In this document: positions 17,956-26,500 of the stretch, piece after piece
Layout of the letters: the number at the start of each line of letters is the position of its first letter
Position numbering within the stretch: the first letter of the stretch is position 1
Position numbers and translations under genes: made by a program
The notes under the pieces: model-generated
Seen by the model: only the letters and a program-made list of their open reading frames with translations
The model's database searches: none
Told to the model about the DNA's origin: nothing
DNA from: Lachnospiraceae bacterium
GTDB lineage: Bacteria > Bacillota > Clostridia > Lachnospirales > Lachnospiraceae
Assembly (NCBI GenBank): GCA_017936785.1
Contig: JAGBEV010000031.1
Coordinates: forward strand, 1 to 64,000
Reading direction: 5' to 3'
DNA: 64,000 nt

Positions 17956-19134
17956 ATGAATGAAATCCAGTTAAAATACGGATGCAACCCAAATCAAAAG
18001 CCTTCCCGCATTTTTATGGCGGACGGAAGCGAACTTCCCGTTACCGTATTAAACGGTAAGCCCGGCTATATCAATTTTTTAGATGCTTTTAACGGCTGGC
18101 AGCTTGTAAAGGAATTAAAGGAAGCTACAGGCCTTCCTGCCGCAACTTCTTTTAAACATGTGTCTCCTGCCGGCGCAGCAGTAGGTCTTCCTTTGGATGA
18201 TACCCTTGCAAAGATCTATTGGGTGGACGATCTGGGTGAGTTATCTCCTTTGGCATGTGCCTATGCAAGAGCCAGAGGCGCAGACCGTATGTCTTCTTTC
18301 GGCGACTTCATCGCTTTGTCTGATACTTGTGATGCAGATACAGCAAAGCTCATTAAAAGAGAAGTTTCCGATGGTGTTATTGCTCCGGGTTTTACCGATG
18401 AAGCGCTTGCTATCTTAAAAGAAAAGAAAAAAGGAAATTATAATGTCATTCAGATTGATCCCGACTATGTTCCTGCCCCTGTTGAGCAGAAACAGGTTTA
18501 CGGCATTACTTTTGAACAAGGCCGTAACGAGCTGGACGTAAACGGCGATCTGTTATCCAATATTGTAACAGAAAATAAGGAGATTCCGGAATCCGCTCTT
18601 ATTGATATGAAGATCGCACTGATCACCTTAAAATATACCCAGTCCAACTCCGTATGCTATGTAAAAGGCGGACAGGCAATCGGTATCGGTGCCGGACAAC
18701 AGTCCCGTATCCATTGTACACGCCTTGCAGGTCAGAAAGCCGACAACTGGTTCTTACGCCAGTCTCCCCAGGTCATGGGCTTACAGTTCGTTGATAAATT
18801 AGGACGTGCCGACAGAGACAACGCTATCGACGTTTATATGGGCGATGAATATATGGATGTATTAGCTGACGGCGTATGGGAGAAAACCTTTAAAGTAAAA
18901 CCTCCTATATTTACTGCTGAAGAGAAAAAAGCATGGTTAGCAAAAAATCAGGATGTCACCCTTGGTTCCGACGCCTTCTTCCCCTTCTCCGACAATATCG
19001 AAAGGGCACATAAAAGCGGTGTCAAATACATCGCCCAGCCCGGCGGTTCCGTAAGGGATGATGTAGTCATCGAGTGCTGCAATAAATATGATATGGTAAT
19101 GGCTTTTACCGGTATCCGGTTATTCCATCACTAA
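17956..19134 (+). CDS. AICAR formyltransferase (monofunctional, PurH C-domain type)
   Basis: A 392-residue protein equivalent to the transformylase half of PurH, lacking the N-terminal cyclohydrolase domain. It transfers formyl from 10-formyl-tetrahydrofolate to AICAR. The catalytic Lys-His pair is in ATSFKHVSPAGAAVG, and the second conserved block GIGAGQQSRIHCTRLAG is near residue 245. An AGGAGG site precedes the ATG. Because the adjacent PurO-like gene supplies the cyclohydrolase, the two genes together complete IMP synthesis. A 16-bp hairpin terminator follows 11 bases after the stop codon. Confidence 0.93.
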   Translation: MNEIQLKYGCNPNQKPSRIFMADGSELPVTVLNGKPGYINFLDAFNGWQLVKELKEATGLPAATSFKHVSPAGAAVGLPLDDTLAKIYWVDDLGELSPLACAYARARGADRMSSFGDFIALSDTCDADTAKLIKREVSDGVIAPGFTDEALAILKEKKKGNYNVIQIDPDYVPAPVEQKQVYGITFEQGRNELDVNGDLLSNIVTENKEIPESALIDMKIALITLKYTQSNSVCYVKGGQAIGIGAGQQSRIHCTRLAGQKADNWFLRQSPQVMGLQFVDKLGRADRDNAIDVYMGDEYMDVLADGVWEKTFKVKPPIFTAEEKKAWLAKNQDVTLGSDAFFPFSDNIERAHKSGVKYIAQPGGSVRDDVVIECCNKYDMVMAFTGIRLFHH

Positions 19135-19145
19135 GAAATGTGTTT

Positions 19146-19185
19146 GGGATGTTACATTCATGAAATTTTATGAATGTAACATCCC
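19146..19185. terminator. Hairpin terminator between purine and Rpn genes
   Basis: GGGATGTTACATTCAT at 19146-19161 pairs perfectly with 19170-19185 across an 8-base loop. It lies between two convergent genes. The downstream T-tract is weak (ATATTATT), so termination efficiency is uncertain, but stem length and position fit a shared terminator. Confidence 0.7.
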
Positions 19186-19202
19186 ATATTATTGCTGATG
19201 GT

Positions 19203-20129
19203 TTATTGTTTCATCCGGTTCTCAAAGGAAGCCGTATCCATTCCGGCATTTTCTGCCGCTTGCTGAAGTGTAATAACACCATTATTTACAAGTTTCATAA
19301 GCATTTTAAATCCACCCTGCTCGATGCCTTTTTCGAGACCTCTCTCAATACCTCTCTCAATGCCTCTTTTCTCTACTTTGTCCAATACTTCACACATGGT
19401 TACTGCACCTCCTTTTTGATTCAATTCATTCTGTGCTTTTTGGAACCGGTCATCGCCGGTAAGCACAGAAAACAACTTTAAAACTTCATCTACATGTCTG
19501 ATCGTCTGTTTTGACGGCTGATAATCATTGTTCCGCCGGATCTGACTGAAATAGTCAGCCACGATCTTAAAATCGCTTTGAAACATTTCTATCTGCTCGT
19601 CCGATAAAAATGCAATATCAAAAACGTTGATCTCATAATCTTTAAAATATGGTTTTAATTCCTCCGGCACATGAATTCTCTCAGATAGCTTTTGGGGAGA
19701 CTTCCATCTACGCTCTGTTCCAAAATTCAAAACCATAGTAACAACCGGGTATCTGTCCTTTTGTTCATCCAGACACTGGGACCGATAGGCGGCTCCGTCA
19801 TATCCGATTACCCGCAGCGGCATATCCTGATCCTCTCCTGTCTGGTTTTCCAGCCCTATCATGGAAATCCTGATCCCGAACCGCTCCCATATCTTTGACA
19901 GGTCGCGCTCCTGCTCGTGGATACCTCCGTCTGCTTTATACTGGCTTTTATCCTTCGTATTGACCAATTCATCCTCTTCGATCTGATGTATCCCGTGAAA
20001 CAGGAGAACATTTACCACATCGGCAAATACATCATTATGGTCTGCCAGCATTTTCTCTGTCATGTCTTTTTCGTTCAATTTCTTTTGTCCCTTCCTTTTG
20101 GCACTCTCTCCAGGGACCGCCTGCAGCAT
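19203..20129 (-). CDS. Rpn-family PD-(D/E)xK nuclease, recombination-promoting
   Basis: A 308-residue protein of the Rpn/transposase_31-like family common in Lachnospiraceae. The nuclease core is N-terminal: FADVVNVLLFHG carries the first acidic residue, and IGLENQTGEDQDMPLRVIGYDG carries the Glu-x-Gln motif that replaces the classical catalytic pair. The C-terminus has a charged repeat, RGIERGIERGLEKGIEQG (about 255-272), seen in many Rpn proteins. E. coli RpnA is a calcium-stimulated DNA nuclease that promotes RecA-independent recombination. GGGGAGA precedes the ATG. It stands alone, convergent with the purine genes. Members multiply within genomes and their biological role is unsettled. 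Confidence 0.82.
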   Translation of the reverse strand: MLQAVPGESAKRKGQKKLNEKDMTEKMLADHNDVFADVVNVLLFHGIHQIEEDELVNTKDKSQYKADGGIHEQERDLSKIWERFGIRISMIGLENQTGEDQDMPLRVIGYDGAAYRSQCLDEQKDRYPVVTMVLNFGTERRWKSPQKLSERIHVPEELKPYFKDYEINVFDIAFLSDEQIEMFQSDFKIVADYFSQIRRNNDYQPSKQTIRHVDEVLKLFSVLTGDDRFQKAQNELNQKGGAVTMCEVLDKVEKRGIERGIERGLEKGIEQGGFKMLMKLVNNGVITLQQAAENAGMDTASFENRMKQ

Positions 20130-20303
20130 ATTTTTATCTCCCCAAATATGACCACAGGCTTTGCAATGATAATACTATTTCATTTTTCAGTTGTCAATAT
20201 TCATTTTTTCGTTTTTTCTGTTTTCTCTGCCACTTCTATAATACTTCATTTTTGCTTTGACATCTTTTGCATTTTTAGTATCTGAAATTGCAAAAATAAC
20301 ATA

Positions 20304-20348
20304 TAAAAACCATCCATGGCTTTTTCCATTTTAAATCCACAGATGGTT
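20304..20348 (-). terminator. Terminator of sigG
   Basis: On the minus strand AACCATC (20348-20342) pairs with GATGGTT (20314-20308), and TTTTTATAT follows. It lies about 90 bases after the sigG stop codon. The rest of the 307-base gap (20130-20436) is AT-rich, with no other feature seen beyond the ribosome site and presumed promoter of the Rpn gene. Confidence 0.6.
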
Positions 20349-20436
20349 CTTCTCATGTTCTGTTACCCTTTTAATTTTTGTTTTACATTCTTCAATACAT
20401 GTTTTTTCAATTTATAATTTTCCGGAACTCCTCATC

Positions 20437-21216
20437 TTAACCCGCCAGATAATTCCGCATGGTTTTCAAAGCATTTTTTTCCAACCGCGATACCTGCGCC
20501 TGGGATATTCCGATCATATCTGCAACTTCCATCTGGGTTTTACCTTCAAAAAACCGTAAAGTTATGATCTCATGCTCTCTTTCGTTGAGCTTTTTCATTG
20601 CTTCAGAAAGAGATATATGCTCCACCCAGGTTTCTTCTTTATTTTTCTTATCTGATACCTGGTCCATCACATAAAGGGTATCGCCCCCGTCGGTATAGAT
20701 GGGTTCATATAAGCTCATGGGATTTTGAATGGCATCCAGGGCATAAACAATATCCTCTTTGGAAATTCCGATTTCCGCAGCAATTTCCTCTATGGTGGGT
20801 TCCTTTAAGTTGGTCCTGGTCATGGTTTCCTTGGCATAAATCGCTTTATATGCAGTATCCTTCAGGCTTCTGGATACCCTGATGGAATTGTTATCCCTAA
20901 GGAATCGTCTGATCTCACCTACGATCATGGGAACAGCATAGGTGGAAAATTTTACACCAAGTTCGGAATTGAAATTATCAATTGCTTTGATCAGGCCTAC
21001 ACATCCGATCTGGAATAAATCATCCACATTTTCATTACTGGATGAAAAACGCTTGATCACACTTAAAACCAATCTCAAATTTCCTTCTATATAAGTCTCT
21101 CTGGCTTCTTTATCCCCTTCTGATATACGCACAAACAAAGCTTCCTTTTCCGAATTTTTCAGAAGAGGAAGCTTTGCTGTATTTACTCCGCATATTTCAA
21201 CTTTTCCCTGTGCCAT
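20437..21216 (-). CDS. sigG: Forespore sigma factor sigma-G
   Basis: A 259-residue sigma-70 family factor of the SigF/SigG branch. Region 2 carries NVDDLFQIGCVGLIKAIDNF and the -10-recognition helix FSTYAVPMIVGEIRRFLRDN. Region 4 ends QMEVADMIGISQAQVSRLEK. The N-terminal motif KVEICGVNTAKLPLL is diagnostic of SigG. It directs late forespore transcription during sporulation. An AGGAGG site lies 8 bases before the ATG. It follows sigE as in other endospore formers, but here a lipoprotein gene separates them. No sigma-F promoter was clearly readable upstream. Confidence 0.96.
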   Translation of the reverse strand: MAQGKVEICGVNTAKLPLLKNSEKEALFVRISEGDKEARETYIEGNLRLVLSVIKRFSSSNENVDDLFQIGCVGLIKAIDNFNSELGVKFSTYAVPMIVGEIRRFLRDNNSIRVSRSLKDTAYKAIYAKETMTRTNLKEPTIEEIAAEIGISKEDIVYALDAIQNPMSLYEPIYTDGGDTLYVMDQVSDKKNKEETWVEHISLSEAMKKLNEREHEIITLRFFEGKTQMEVADMIGISQAQVSRLEKNALKTMRNYLAG

Positions 21217-21313
21217 TTTCTAGTCCTCCTGGTAGAATTTTCATCTACTAAAAGGATGCACAGATTCATCATTTTTATACGATGTCCATGAAATGATTTT
21301 GTTTATATTTTTA

Positions 21314-22507
21314 TTATTGGATCTCTATAGTGGAATAAATCTGATCAACGGTTTCCCTTAACGATTCAAAATCATCTTCAGACTCATCGCTCTCAACAAT
21401 TCCACCTATCATATATACCTTATATCCTTTATAAATGTAATATACGAATCCGTTATATTGATTTCTCTCCTGGATATCCATCTGCATTACATATCCTAAT
21501 CCCGTACTGCCAATAATGGTAATATCACTTACAGAATCACCATAGGTCTTCTGCATTTCTTCCAGAAGATATTGCTCAAATATTTTTTCCTGCCCCTTAT
21601 TCAACACACCAAATTCTCCGCTGCTTCCATCAGAATCCATCTCTGCCAAAATAATTGCTTCCTCCAGATTGCTGCTCTGGGTATAAAAAACTGCATGATT
21701 AAGCCCTTCTGTTTTATCGACCAAGGCTTTAAGCTGTGCATCGACTAAATTGTTCTCTTTCCATCCTTCCGGCAGAAATATATTGAGTTCTCCAAGCGCA
21801 ACTGTTGTTCCATTCATCTTTGCAAGGTCAGCAGAATCCGGTTCATAGCCATCAATTTTTGCCTGCAGAAATCCTTTTTCATAAGACAGATCAATCTCAA
21901 AATACTTTTCCAATTCTCCAATGACCGCTTCTGCCTGTTCGGTTTCCCCATCGGAATCCACCTTTATGGCAACCTTAAATACTCTTCCGTCTTCCAGCTC
22001 TACAAAATAATATTCCAGCCAGTTGGCAGTAAAATCCTTCTTTCCATCATCATATACCAAGTAAGACACTTCTGCCCCTGCAGCATTATCACCAATAGAC
22101 TGAATATCAGATATTTCCAGATTTTCATAATCTTTTGTATAGACATCACTATATTCCAGATCCATCATATACTGCAATTTTTGTTTTACAGATTTTCCTG
22201 CAATATCCTCAGAAAGCAGGGGATTGTAATTTAAGGTAACTTCAACACCTTCTGTTTTACTGATAATACAGGTTCCTCCCACATAGGCATTTTCATCAGC
22301 CGGAAGGTAAAGCACAGATTCCCCGTTACCATCCCCGTTTAATGTATAAGCACTCAAATAGGTAAAACCGGCATATCCGCTTTCATCAACTCCCAAAACA
22401 GGCTGTTTGGTTACTACATTAACTGTTTCACTGCTTTCCTTCTGGCATCCGCAAACTGACAACACAGTCAATCCTATGGCTGCTATAAGACCTAATCTTT
22501 TGTTCAT
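21314..22507 (-). CDS. Uncharacterised lipoprotein between sigE and sigG
   Basis: A 397-residue exported lipoprotein of unknown function. Residues 1-20 form a lipoprotein signal peptide (MNKRLGLIAAIGLTVLSVC), with the lipidated cysteine in CGCQ. The mature part is acidic, with alternating beta-strand-like segments and two apparent halves of similar pattern, each with a stretch like INLEGW/ETVDQIY. I do not recognise a named domain. The start at 22507 has GAGGGG 8 bases upstream, which removes five codons from the longest frame. Its position inside the conserved spoIIGA-sigE-sigG block suggests sporulation-linked or sigma-E-dependent expression, but nothing in the protein shows this. Confidence 0.65.
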   Translation of the reverse strand: MNKRLGLIAAIGLTVLSVCGCQKESSETVNVVTKQPVLGVDESGYAGFTYLSAYTLNGDGNGESVLYLPADENAYVGGTCIISKTEGVEVTLNYNPLLSEDIAGKSVKQKLQYMMDLEYSDVYTKDYENLEISDIQSIGDNAAGAEVSYLVYDDGKKDFTANWLEYYFVELEDGRVFKVAIKVDSDGETEQAEAVIGELEKYFEIDLSYEKGFLQAKIDGYEPDSADLAKMNGTTVALGELNIFLPEGWKENNLVDAQLKALVDKTEGLNHAVFYTQSSNLEEAIILAEMDSDGSSGEFGVLNKGQEKIFEQYLLEEMQKTYGDSVSDITIIGSTGLGYVMQMDIQERNQYNGFVYYIYKGYKVYMIGGIVESDESEDDFESLRETVDQIYSTIEIQ

Positions 22508-22637
22508 TATTTTTCCCCTCATAATATTATTTTTTGATAGAAATTATTGTTTTCATTATCCCTAAATATCCTGCAGATGTCAATATTGCCCTATTAAAAT
22601 ATTTCTTTTCCCATAAAAATTTTTTTCAGGTTCCTAT

Positions 22638-23378
22638 TCAGACTTCCTTGCTCATTTCTCTTTTCAGACGCTTCATAATTTTTTTCTCAAGCCTGGAAAT
22701 ATAGGACTGGGAAATACCTAACATCCCTGCTACTTCCTTTTGGGTCAGTTCCTCTCCATCCTCTTTATCCAGCCCGAAACGCAGATTGATAATGGTCCTT
22801 TCCCGTTCCGATAATTTGCTGATAGCGGATTTTAACACCTTTCGTTCCACTTCACTTTCTATATCCCTGTAAATAATGTCTTCATCCGTACCAAGAATAT
22901 CCGAAAGCAAAAGCTCGTTTCCGTCCCAATCCACGTTCAAAGGCTCGTCAATGGATACCTCCAGTTTTGTTTTATTATTTCTACGCAGATACATCAGAAT
23001 TTCATTTTCTATACAGCGGGAAGCATATGTGGCAAGCTTGATATTTTTTTCCGGATTATAGGTATTGATCGATTTGATCAGTCCGATGGTCCCTATGGAA
23101 ATCAGGTCTTCGACTCCTATACCCGTATTTTCAAATTTTTTTGCTATGTATACCACTAAACGCAGATTGTGTTCTATGAGAACCGCTTTTGCCTCATCCT
23201 CACCTTCCGTCCCCAGTTCCCGTATCATTTCGTTTTCCTGCTCATCCATAAGAGGTGGCGGAAGAACCTCTGTTCCGCCTATATAATGAATATCTCCCTG
23301 TTTGCCAAACAGAAGACTTCCTTCTTTTCTCAAGATCCGGAATTGAAATTTTCCCGGCATGGATACTTTTAATATCAT
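22638..23378 (-). CDS. sigE: Mother-cell sigma factor sigma-E (pro-protein)
   Basis: A 246-residue sporulation sigma factor made as an inactive precursor. The first 25-30 residues ([14 protein letters not shown] onward) form the pro-sequence. [14 protein letters not shown] marks the processing region cut by SpoIIGA. Region 2 contains [20 protein letters not shown], and region 4 ends [20 protein letters not shown]. It drives early mother-cell transcription. GGGAGG lies 7 bases before the ATG. The gene starts 18 bases after spoIIGA ends, so protease and substrate are co-transcribed. Confidence 0.97.
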   Translation of the reverse strand: MILKVSMPGKFQFRILRKEGSLLFGKQGDIHYIGGTEVLPPPLMDEQENEMIRELGTEGEDEAKAVLIEHNLRLVVYIAKKFENTGIGVEDLISIGTIGLIKSINTYNPEKNIKLATYASRCIENEILMYLRRNNKTKLEVSIDEPLNVDWDGNELLLSDILGTDEDIIYRDIESEVERKVLKSAISKLSERERTIINLRFGLDKEDGEELTQKEVAGMLGISQSYISRLEKKIMKRLKREMSKEV

Positions 23379-23396
23379 GTTTTTCCTCCCTTTACC

Positions 23397-24212
23397 TTAT
23401 AGCAGAAGGGGATGCAGTATCACTTCATAAGACCCCTTCGTACTGTAATTTTCTTCATACACGGCACACATTACCTGTGACCTGATGATTACCTCTTCCT
23501 TTCCGTTTTTTTCTTCCTTCCAAATTTCCAGCTTTTCCAGACGGAAGGCTTCCAAAACACCGTTTTTCCTTCCAATGCTCCCATAAGGAATCAGGCGGTA
23601 ACCCTTCTGCTCTTTTACTTCTTCCTGCAAAAGCAATACCTCCCTGAGACTTTTTTGAAGGATGATGACCGGCTCTTTGCTGATGGGATCTGTCAGACCG
23701 TTTCCTGTATCTATCAAACCATGGGTCTCTGCTGACCTTCCTTTATGGTAAAGCCTCACTTTCCTGATACTTTTTTCATCTTTCATCTTTTCAAAAATCA
23801 GTTTTTTAACTTTGATGCAGAACACTGCCATGAAAACAATAGCTCCGGACGCTGTTAGCAATAGATAACTTTCTTTTTCTGTTCCCGGTATCAGCTCCAG
23901 TATTCCGCCCAGACAGACCGCCAGAAAAAATTCCGTCACTATCAGTCCGCCCAGCTTTTTTCTGCCTGCAGGATAAAAAGCAGCCAGTACACTGAAAATA
24001 CCTATGACAGCCCCTGCGATCAGATTTGCCGGAAATATATCCATGGGAATTTTCGTCACAATACATACACAATAACCGGCACTTCCCAAGACTGCTCCTG
24101 CAAAAATCCGCCATTTTGAAACATGCATATGTAAGAGAAAATCAGTAATGATCAGAATCCCCAGCTGGTACAACAGGTTCATAAAAAATACCACATCCAG
24201 ATAAATGGTCAT
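23397..24212 (-). CDS. spoIIGA: Sigma-E processing peptidase SpoIIGA
   Basis: A 271-residue membrane aspartic protease that activates pro-sigma-E. Five hydrophobic segments fill residues 1-150 (starting MTIYLDVVFFMNLLYQLGIL). The cytoplasmic catalytic domain has the aspartate in HGLIDTGNGLTDP, with the later motif RLIPYGSIGRKNGVLEAFR. The start at 24212 is set by GGGAGG 6 bases upstream; an in-frame codon 78 bases earlier would add residues unlike the family. It is transcribed with sigE from a promoter with Spo0A-type features. Activation normally waits on the forespore signal SpoIIR, not seen here. Confidence 0.95.
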   Translation of the reverse strand: MTIYLDVVFFMNLLYQLGILIITDFLLHMHVSKWRIFAGAVLGSAGYCVCIVTKIPMDIFPANLIAGAVIGIFSVLAAFYPAGRKKLGGLIVTEFFLAVCLGGILELIPGTEKESYLLLTASGAIVFMAVFCIKVKKLIFEKMKDEKSIRKVRLYHKGRSAETHGLIDTGNGLTDPISKEPVIILQKSLREVLLLQEEVKEQKGYRLIPYGSIGRKNGVLEAFRLEKLEIWKEEKNGKEEVIIRSQVMCAVYEENYSTKGSYEVILHPLLL

Positions 24213-24236
24213 TTTGCGCCTCCCTGTTACTGTTAC

Positions 24237-24269
24237 ATTATAAAAAATAACCTCTGCGCATTTTGTCAA
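24237..24269 (-). promoter_or_regulatory. Candidate Spo0A-dependent spoIIG promoter
   Basis: On the minus strand a consensus -35 TTGACA (24269-24264) and -10 TATAAT (24242-24237) are separated by 21 bases, too far for ordinary sigma-A use. The Bacillus subtilis spoIIG promoter has the same kind of oversized spacer and needs phosphorylated Spo0A. Spo0A-like boxes, TTTTGTCAAA at 24261-24270 and TTTTGTCAAT on the minus strand at 24305-24296, cover and precede the -35. This fits control of sporulation commitment, but is inferred from sequence only. Confidence 0.6.
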
Positions 24270-24301
24270 ATACACAGAAGCCTCGAACAAAAATTATTGA
24301 C

Positions 24302-24375
24302 AAAATCTGCACTTTCAGCCAGATGCAGCAATCTTTCCCGGAGACTGCCGTGATCTGGCTGAAAGTGCAGATTTT
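24302..24375. repeat. Hairpin element D, 23-bp perfect arms
   Basis: The arms 24302-24324 and 24353-24375 are perfect reverse complements over 23 bases (beginning AAAATCTGCACTTTCAGCC). The 28-base centre adds GCAG/CTGC pairing. It sits between the ftsZ terminator and the spoIIGA promoter; its right arm base overlaps the distal Spo0A-like box. It lacks the ATGGAT-loop hairpins of elements A-C, so it is probably unrelated or a reduced form. Confidence 0.75.
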
Positions 24376-24381
24376 CCATAC

Positions 24382-24413
24382 AAAAGCCGCCTTGTGAAAA
24401 TTCACAAGACGGC
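24382..24413 (-). terminator. Terminator of ftsZ
   Basis: On the minus strand GCCGTCTTGTGAA (24413-24401) pairs with TTCACAAGGCGGC (24398-24386) with one G-U pair, followed by TTTTG. It begins 15 bases after the ftsZ stop codon and separates the division cluster from the sporulation genes. Confidence 0.75.
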
Positions 24414-24427
24414 ATTAAGATCATTTT

Positions 24428-25639
24428 TTATTTATTTCTCTGAAGGAAATCCGGTATCTTTAAAGACTGGGATTCCACGCTACTCTTGATTGCTTCCGGT
24501 TTCTGGAAACCACTTACAGGCTTAATGGGTGTAACGGAAGGAATAGGACCTGTTCCGGTTGTTGCAGCATTGATATTAGGATTTACTGCAGGTTTAACCG
24601 GCGCCGCTTTGGCTCTTGCAGCCTGTCCTACAGGAGTATGTAAAAAGCTTCCGCCCATTTTGCTCATAACGCTTGCGCCGACACTGGAGGCATTCTCAAT
24701 ACCTGTTGCGATAACCGTAACGCTGCAGGAATCTGTCATAGTCTCATCGTACATAGCACCAAAGATGATATTGACATTTTCTCCGACCATATCCTGAACA
24801 TAACCTACTGCATCAGAAGCATCTGCCAGTGCGATATCACCGGAAACATTGATGATAACATCTGTAGCACCTGTAATGGTAGTCTCCAGTAATGGTGAAC
24901 CAACTGCCATCTTAACAGCTTCATTTGCCTTTTCATCACCCTTGCCGAAACCGATACCGATGTGGGCAATACCCTTGTCTTTCATAACGGTCTGAACATC
25001 TGCAAAATCCAGATTGATAACTGCAGGTACATTGATCAGGTCTGTAATACCCTGTACTGCCTGCTGCAATACTTCATCAGCCTTCTTTAATGCATCGGGA
25101 AGGGTTGTCCTTCTGTCAACTATTTCCAACAATTTATCATTGGGAATTACGATCAGTGTATCTACATTTTCCCTTAATCTCTCAATTCCTCCGATAGCAT
25201 TTTCCATTCTGGTGCGCGCTTCAAATTTGAAAGGCTTTGTTACAACACCGACTGTTAAAATGCCCATATCCTTTGCAATCTTTGCTACTACAGGAGCTGC
25301 TCCGGTTCCGGTTCCGCCTCCCATACCGCAGGTAACGAATACCATATCCGATCCCTTTAATGCACTTGTCAGTTCTTCTACACTTTCTTCCGCAGCTTTT
25401 TCACCGATTTCCGGTTTTGCTCCGGCTCCAAGACCTTTGGTCAGTTTCTCACCAATCTGTATTAATCTGGGTGCCTTACAAAGCTGCAACGCCTGTTTAT
25501 CCGTATTCACTCCGATAAATCCAACACCACTGATATTTTCTTCGATCATTCTATTAACAGCATTATTTCCTGCACCGCCGACACCAACGACGATAATCTT
25601 TGCTGCAGTTTCTGCATCATTTGACTTAATTTCAAGCAA
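24428..25639 (-). CDS. ftsZ: Cell division protein FtsZ
   Basis: A 403-residue tubulin-like GTPase that builds the division ring. The GTP-binding loops are GVGGAGNN (19-26) and the tubulin signature GGGTGTG (107-113). The T7 catalytic segment NLDFADVQT follows near residue 200. The C-terminal linker is Pro/Ala-rich and ends in the partner-binding peptide IPDFLQR. The start is most likely TTG at 25639, giving [15 protein letters not shown] lies exactly 8 bases before it. A GTG 18 bases upstream overlaps that ribosome site and is rejected. It follows divIB, with a gap of 123 bases. Confidence 0.97.
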   Translation of the reverse strand: MLEIKSNDAETAAKIIVVGVGGAGNNAVNRMIEENISGVGFIGVNTDKQALQLCKAPRLIQIGEKLTKGLGAGAKPEIGEKAAEESVEELTSALKGSDMVFVTCGMGGGTGTGAAPVVAKIAKDMGILTVGVVTKPFKFEARTRMENAIGGIERLRENVDTLIVIPNDKLLEIVDRRTTLPDALKKADEVLQQAVQGITDLINVPAVINLDFADVQTVMKDKGIAHIGIGFGKGDEKANEAVKMAVGSPLLETTITGATDVIINVSGDIALADASDAVGYVQDMVGENVNIIFGAMYDETMTDSCSVTVIATGIENASSVGASVMSKMGGSFLHTPVGQAARAKAAPVKPAVNPNINAATTGTGPIPSVTPIKPVSGFQKPEAIKSSVESQSLKIPDFLQRNK

Positions 25640-25762
25640 GGGTAGTTCCTCCTTCACAATTCCACTAAAATTCCATATACTTTATCATATAATTATTTAC
25701 GAAAATTATCAACCTATTTTTTCAATTTCTTGTAGATTTCTGTTAATGAAATACTATATCTT

Positions 25763-26500
25763 TTAGTCGGGCTCAAAAGTCAATCTATCGGTATTTTCGG
25801 TAAAATCCGTCATATCAAGCACTCCGCTCTTCCCTTCAATAGCAGGCACCATGGCACCAAGCTGCATGATTTTTTCATCCACATTGCTGCTGCCGCCCAG
25901 CCGTACCCTTGCCTGTCCGAAATATAAGGTCACATTCATATCGGGATCGAAGTAGATCTTATCCGCAGAAATCTCATATTTTCCCAAAAGCTGGGTAAGG
26001 TTCAGAATTTCTTTAAATACCTTTTCCTTTTCCACAGGAAGTTTCTCATAAAGCTGTACATATTCAAAATGCAGCCCGGTGATTTCCGGCACGCCCTCTG
26101 TGGCTTCCGGAGAGCTTTCCACTACAATTCCTTCCCTGTCAAAATACATGTAATTGCCCAGATAGCTTACGCATCCTGCCAATGTTTTTTCATATACCAT
26201 GATCCTGATCCGGTCAGCTCCCAGTACTTCCACATCCATGGATTCGATAAAGGGAATATCTTTAATGGATTTATTGCGGTATTTCAGAGACAGAAGCAGG
26301 GAGTTGTCCATCACATTATCATTTAAGACCATATCCCGGATCTCTTCTTCCGAATAGTGATTGTTTCCGATCACTTCCACTTCCGTCACACGATAATGGA
26401 TCAAAACAAATGCCAGCCCGGCAGCACAAAGAAGCCCAAGTGCTGCCGCCAGCATACCCATTTTCTGTTTCAATGTAAATCTCTCGTACTCATTTTTCAT
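25763..26500 (-). CDS. divIB: Cell division protein DivIB/FtsQ
   Basis: A 245-residue bitopic membrane protein of the septal synthase complex. A short basic cytoplasmic tail is followed by one membrane segment (about 17-37). The POTRA domain begins YRVTEVEVIGNNHYSEEEI and the beta domain follows; the C-terminus ends in a short acidic tail. The ATG at 26500 overlaps the murA stop codon (ATGA), and the upstream in-frame TTG is rejected. It links FtsL and the transpeptidase to the divisome. Confidence 0.9.
   Translation of the reverse strand: MKNEYERFTLKQKMGMLAAALGLLCAAGLAFVLIHYRVTEVEVIGNNHYSEEEIRDMVLNDNVMDNSLLLSLKYRNKSIKDIPFIESMDVEVLGADRIRIMVYEKTLAGCVSYLGNYMYFDREGIVVESSPEATEGVPEITGLHFEYVQLYEKLPVEKEKVFKEILNLTQLLGKYEISADKIYFDPDMNVTLYFGQARVRLGGSSNVDEKIMQLGAMVPAIEGKSGVLDMTDFTENTDRLTFEPD

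Noticed and set aside
20304-20348. The GCCATGGATGG segment as a further copy of the hairpin-element family
   Set aside because: It is explained as a simple terminator with a T-run after sigG and lacks outer arms and half-cores.
25640-25657. GTG start for FtsZ
   Set aside because: The GTG and next codons are the AAGGAGG ribosome site of the TTG start; the TTG gives the standard N-terminus.
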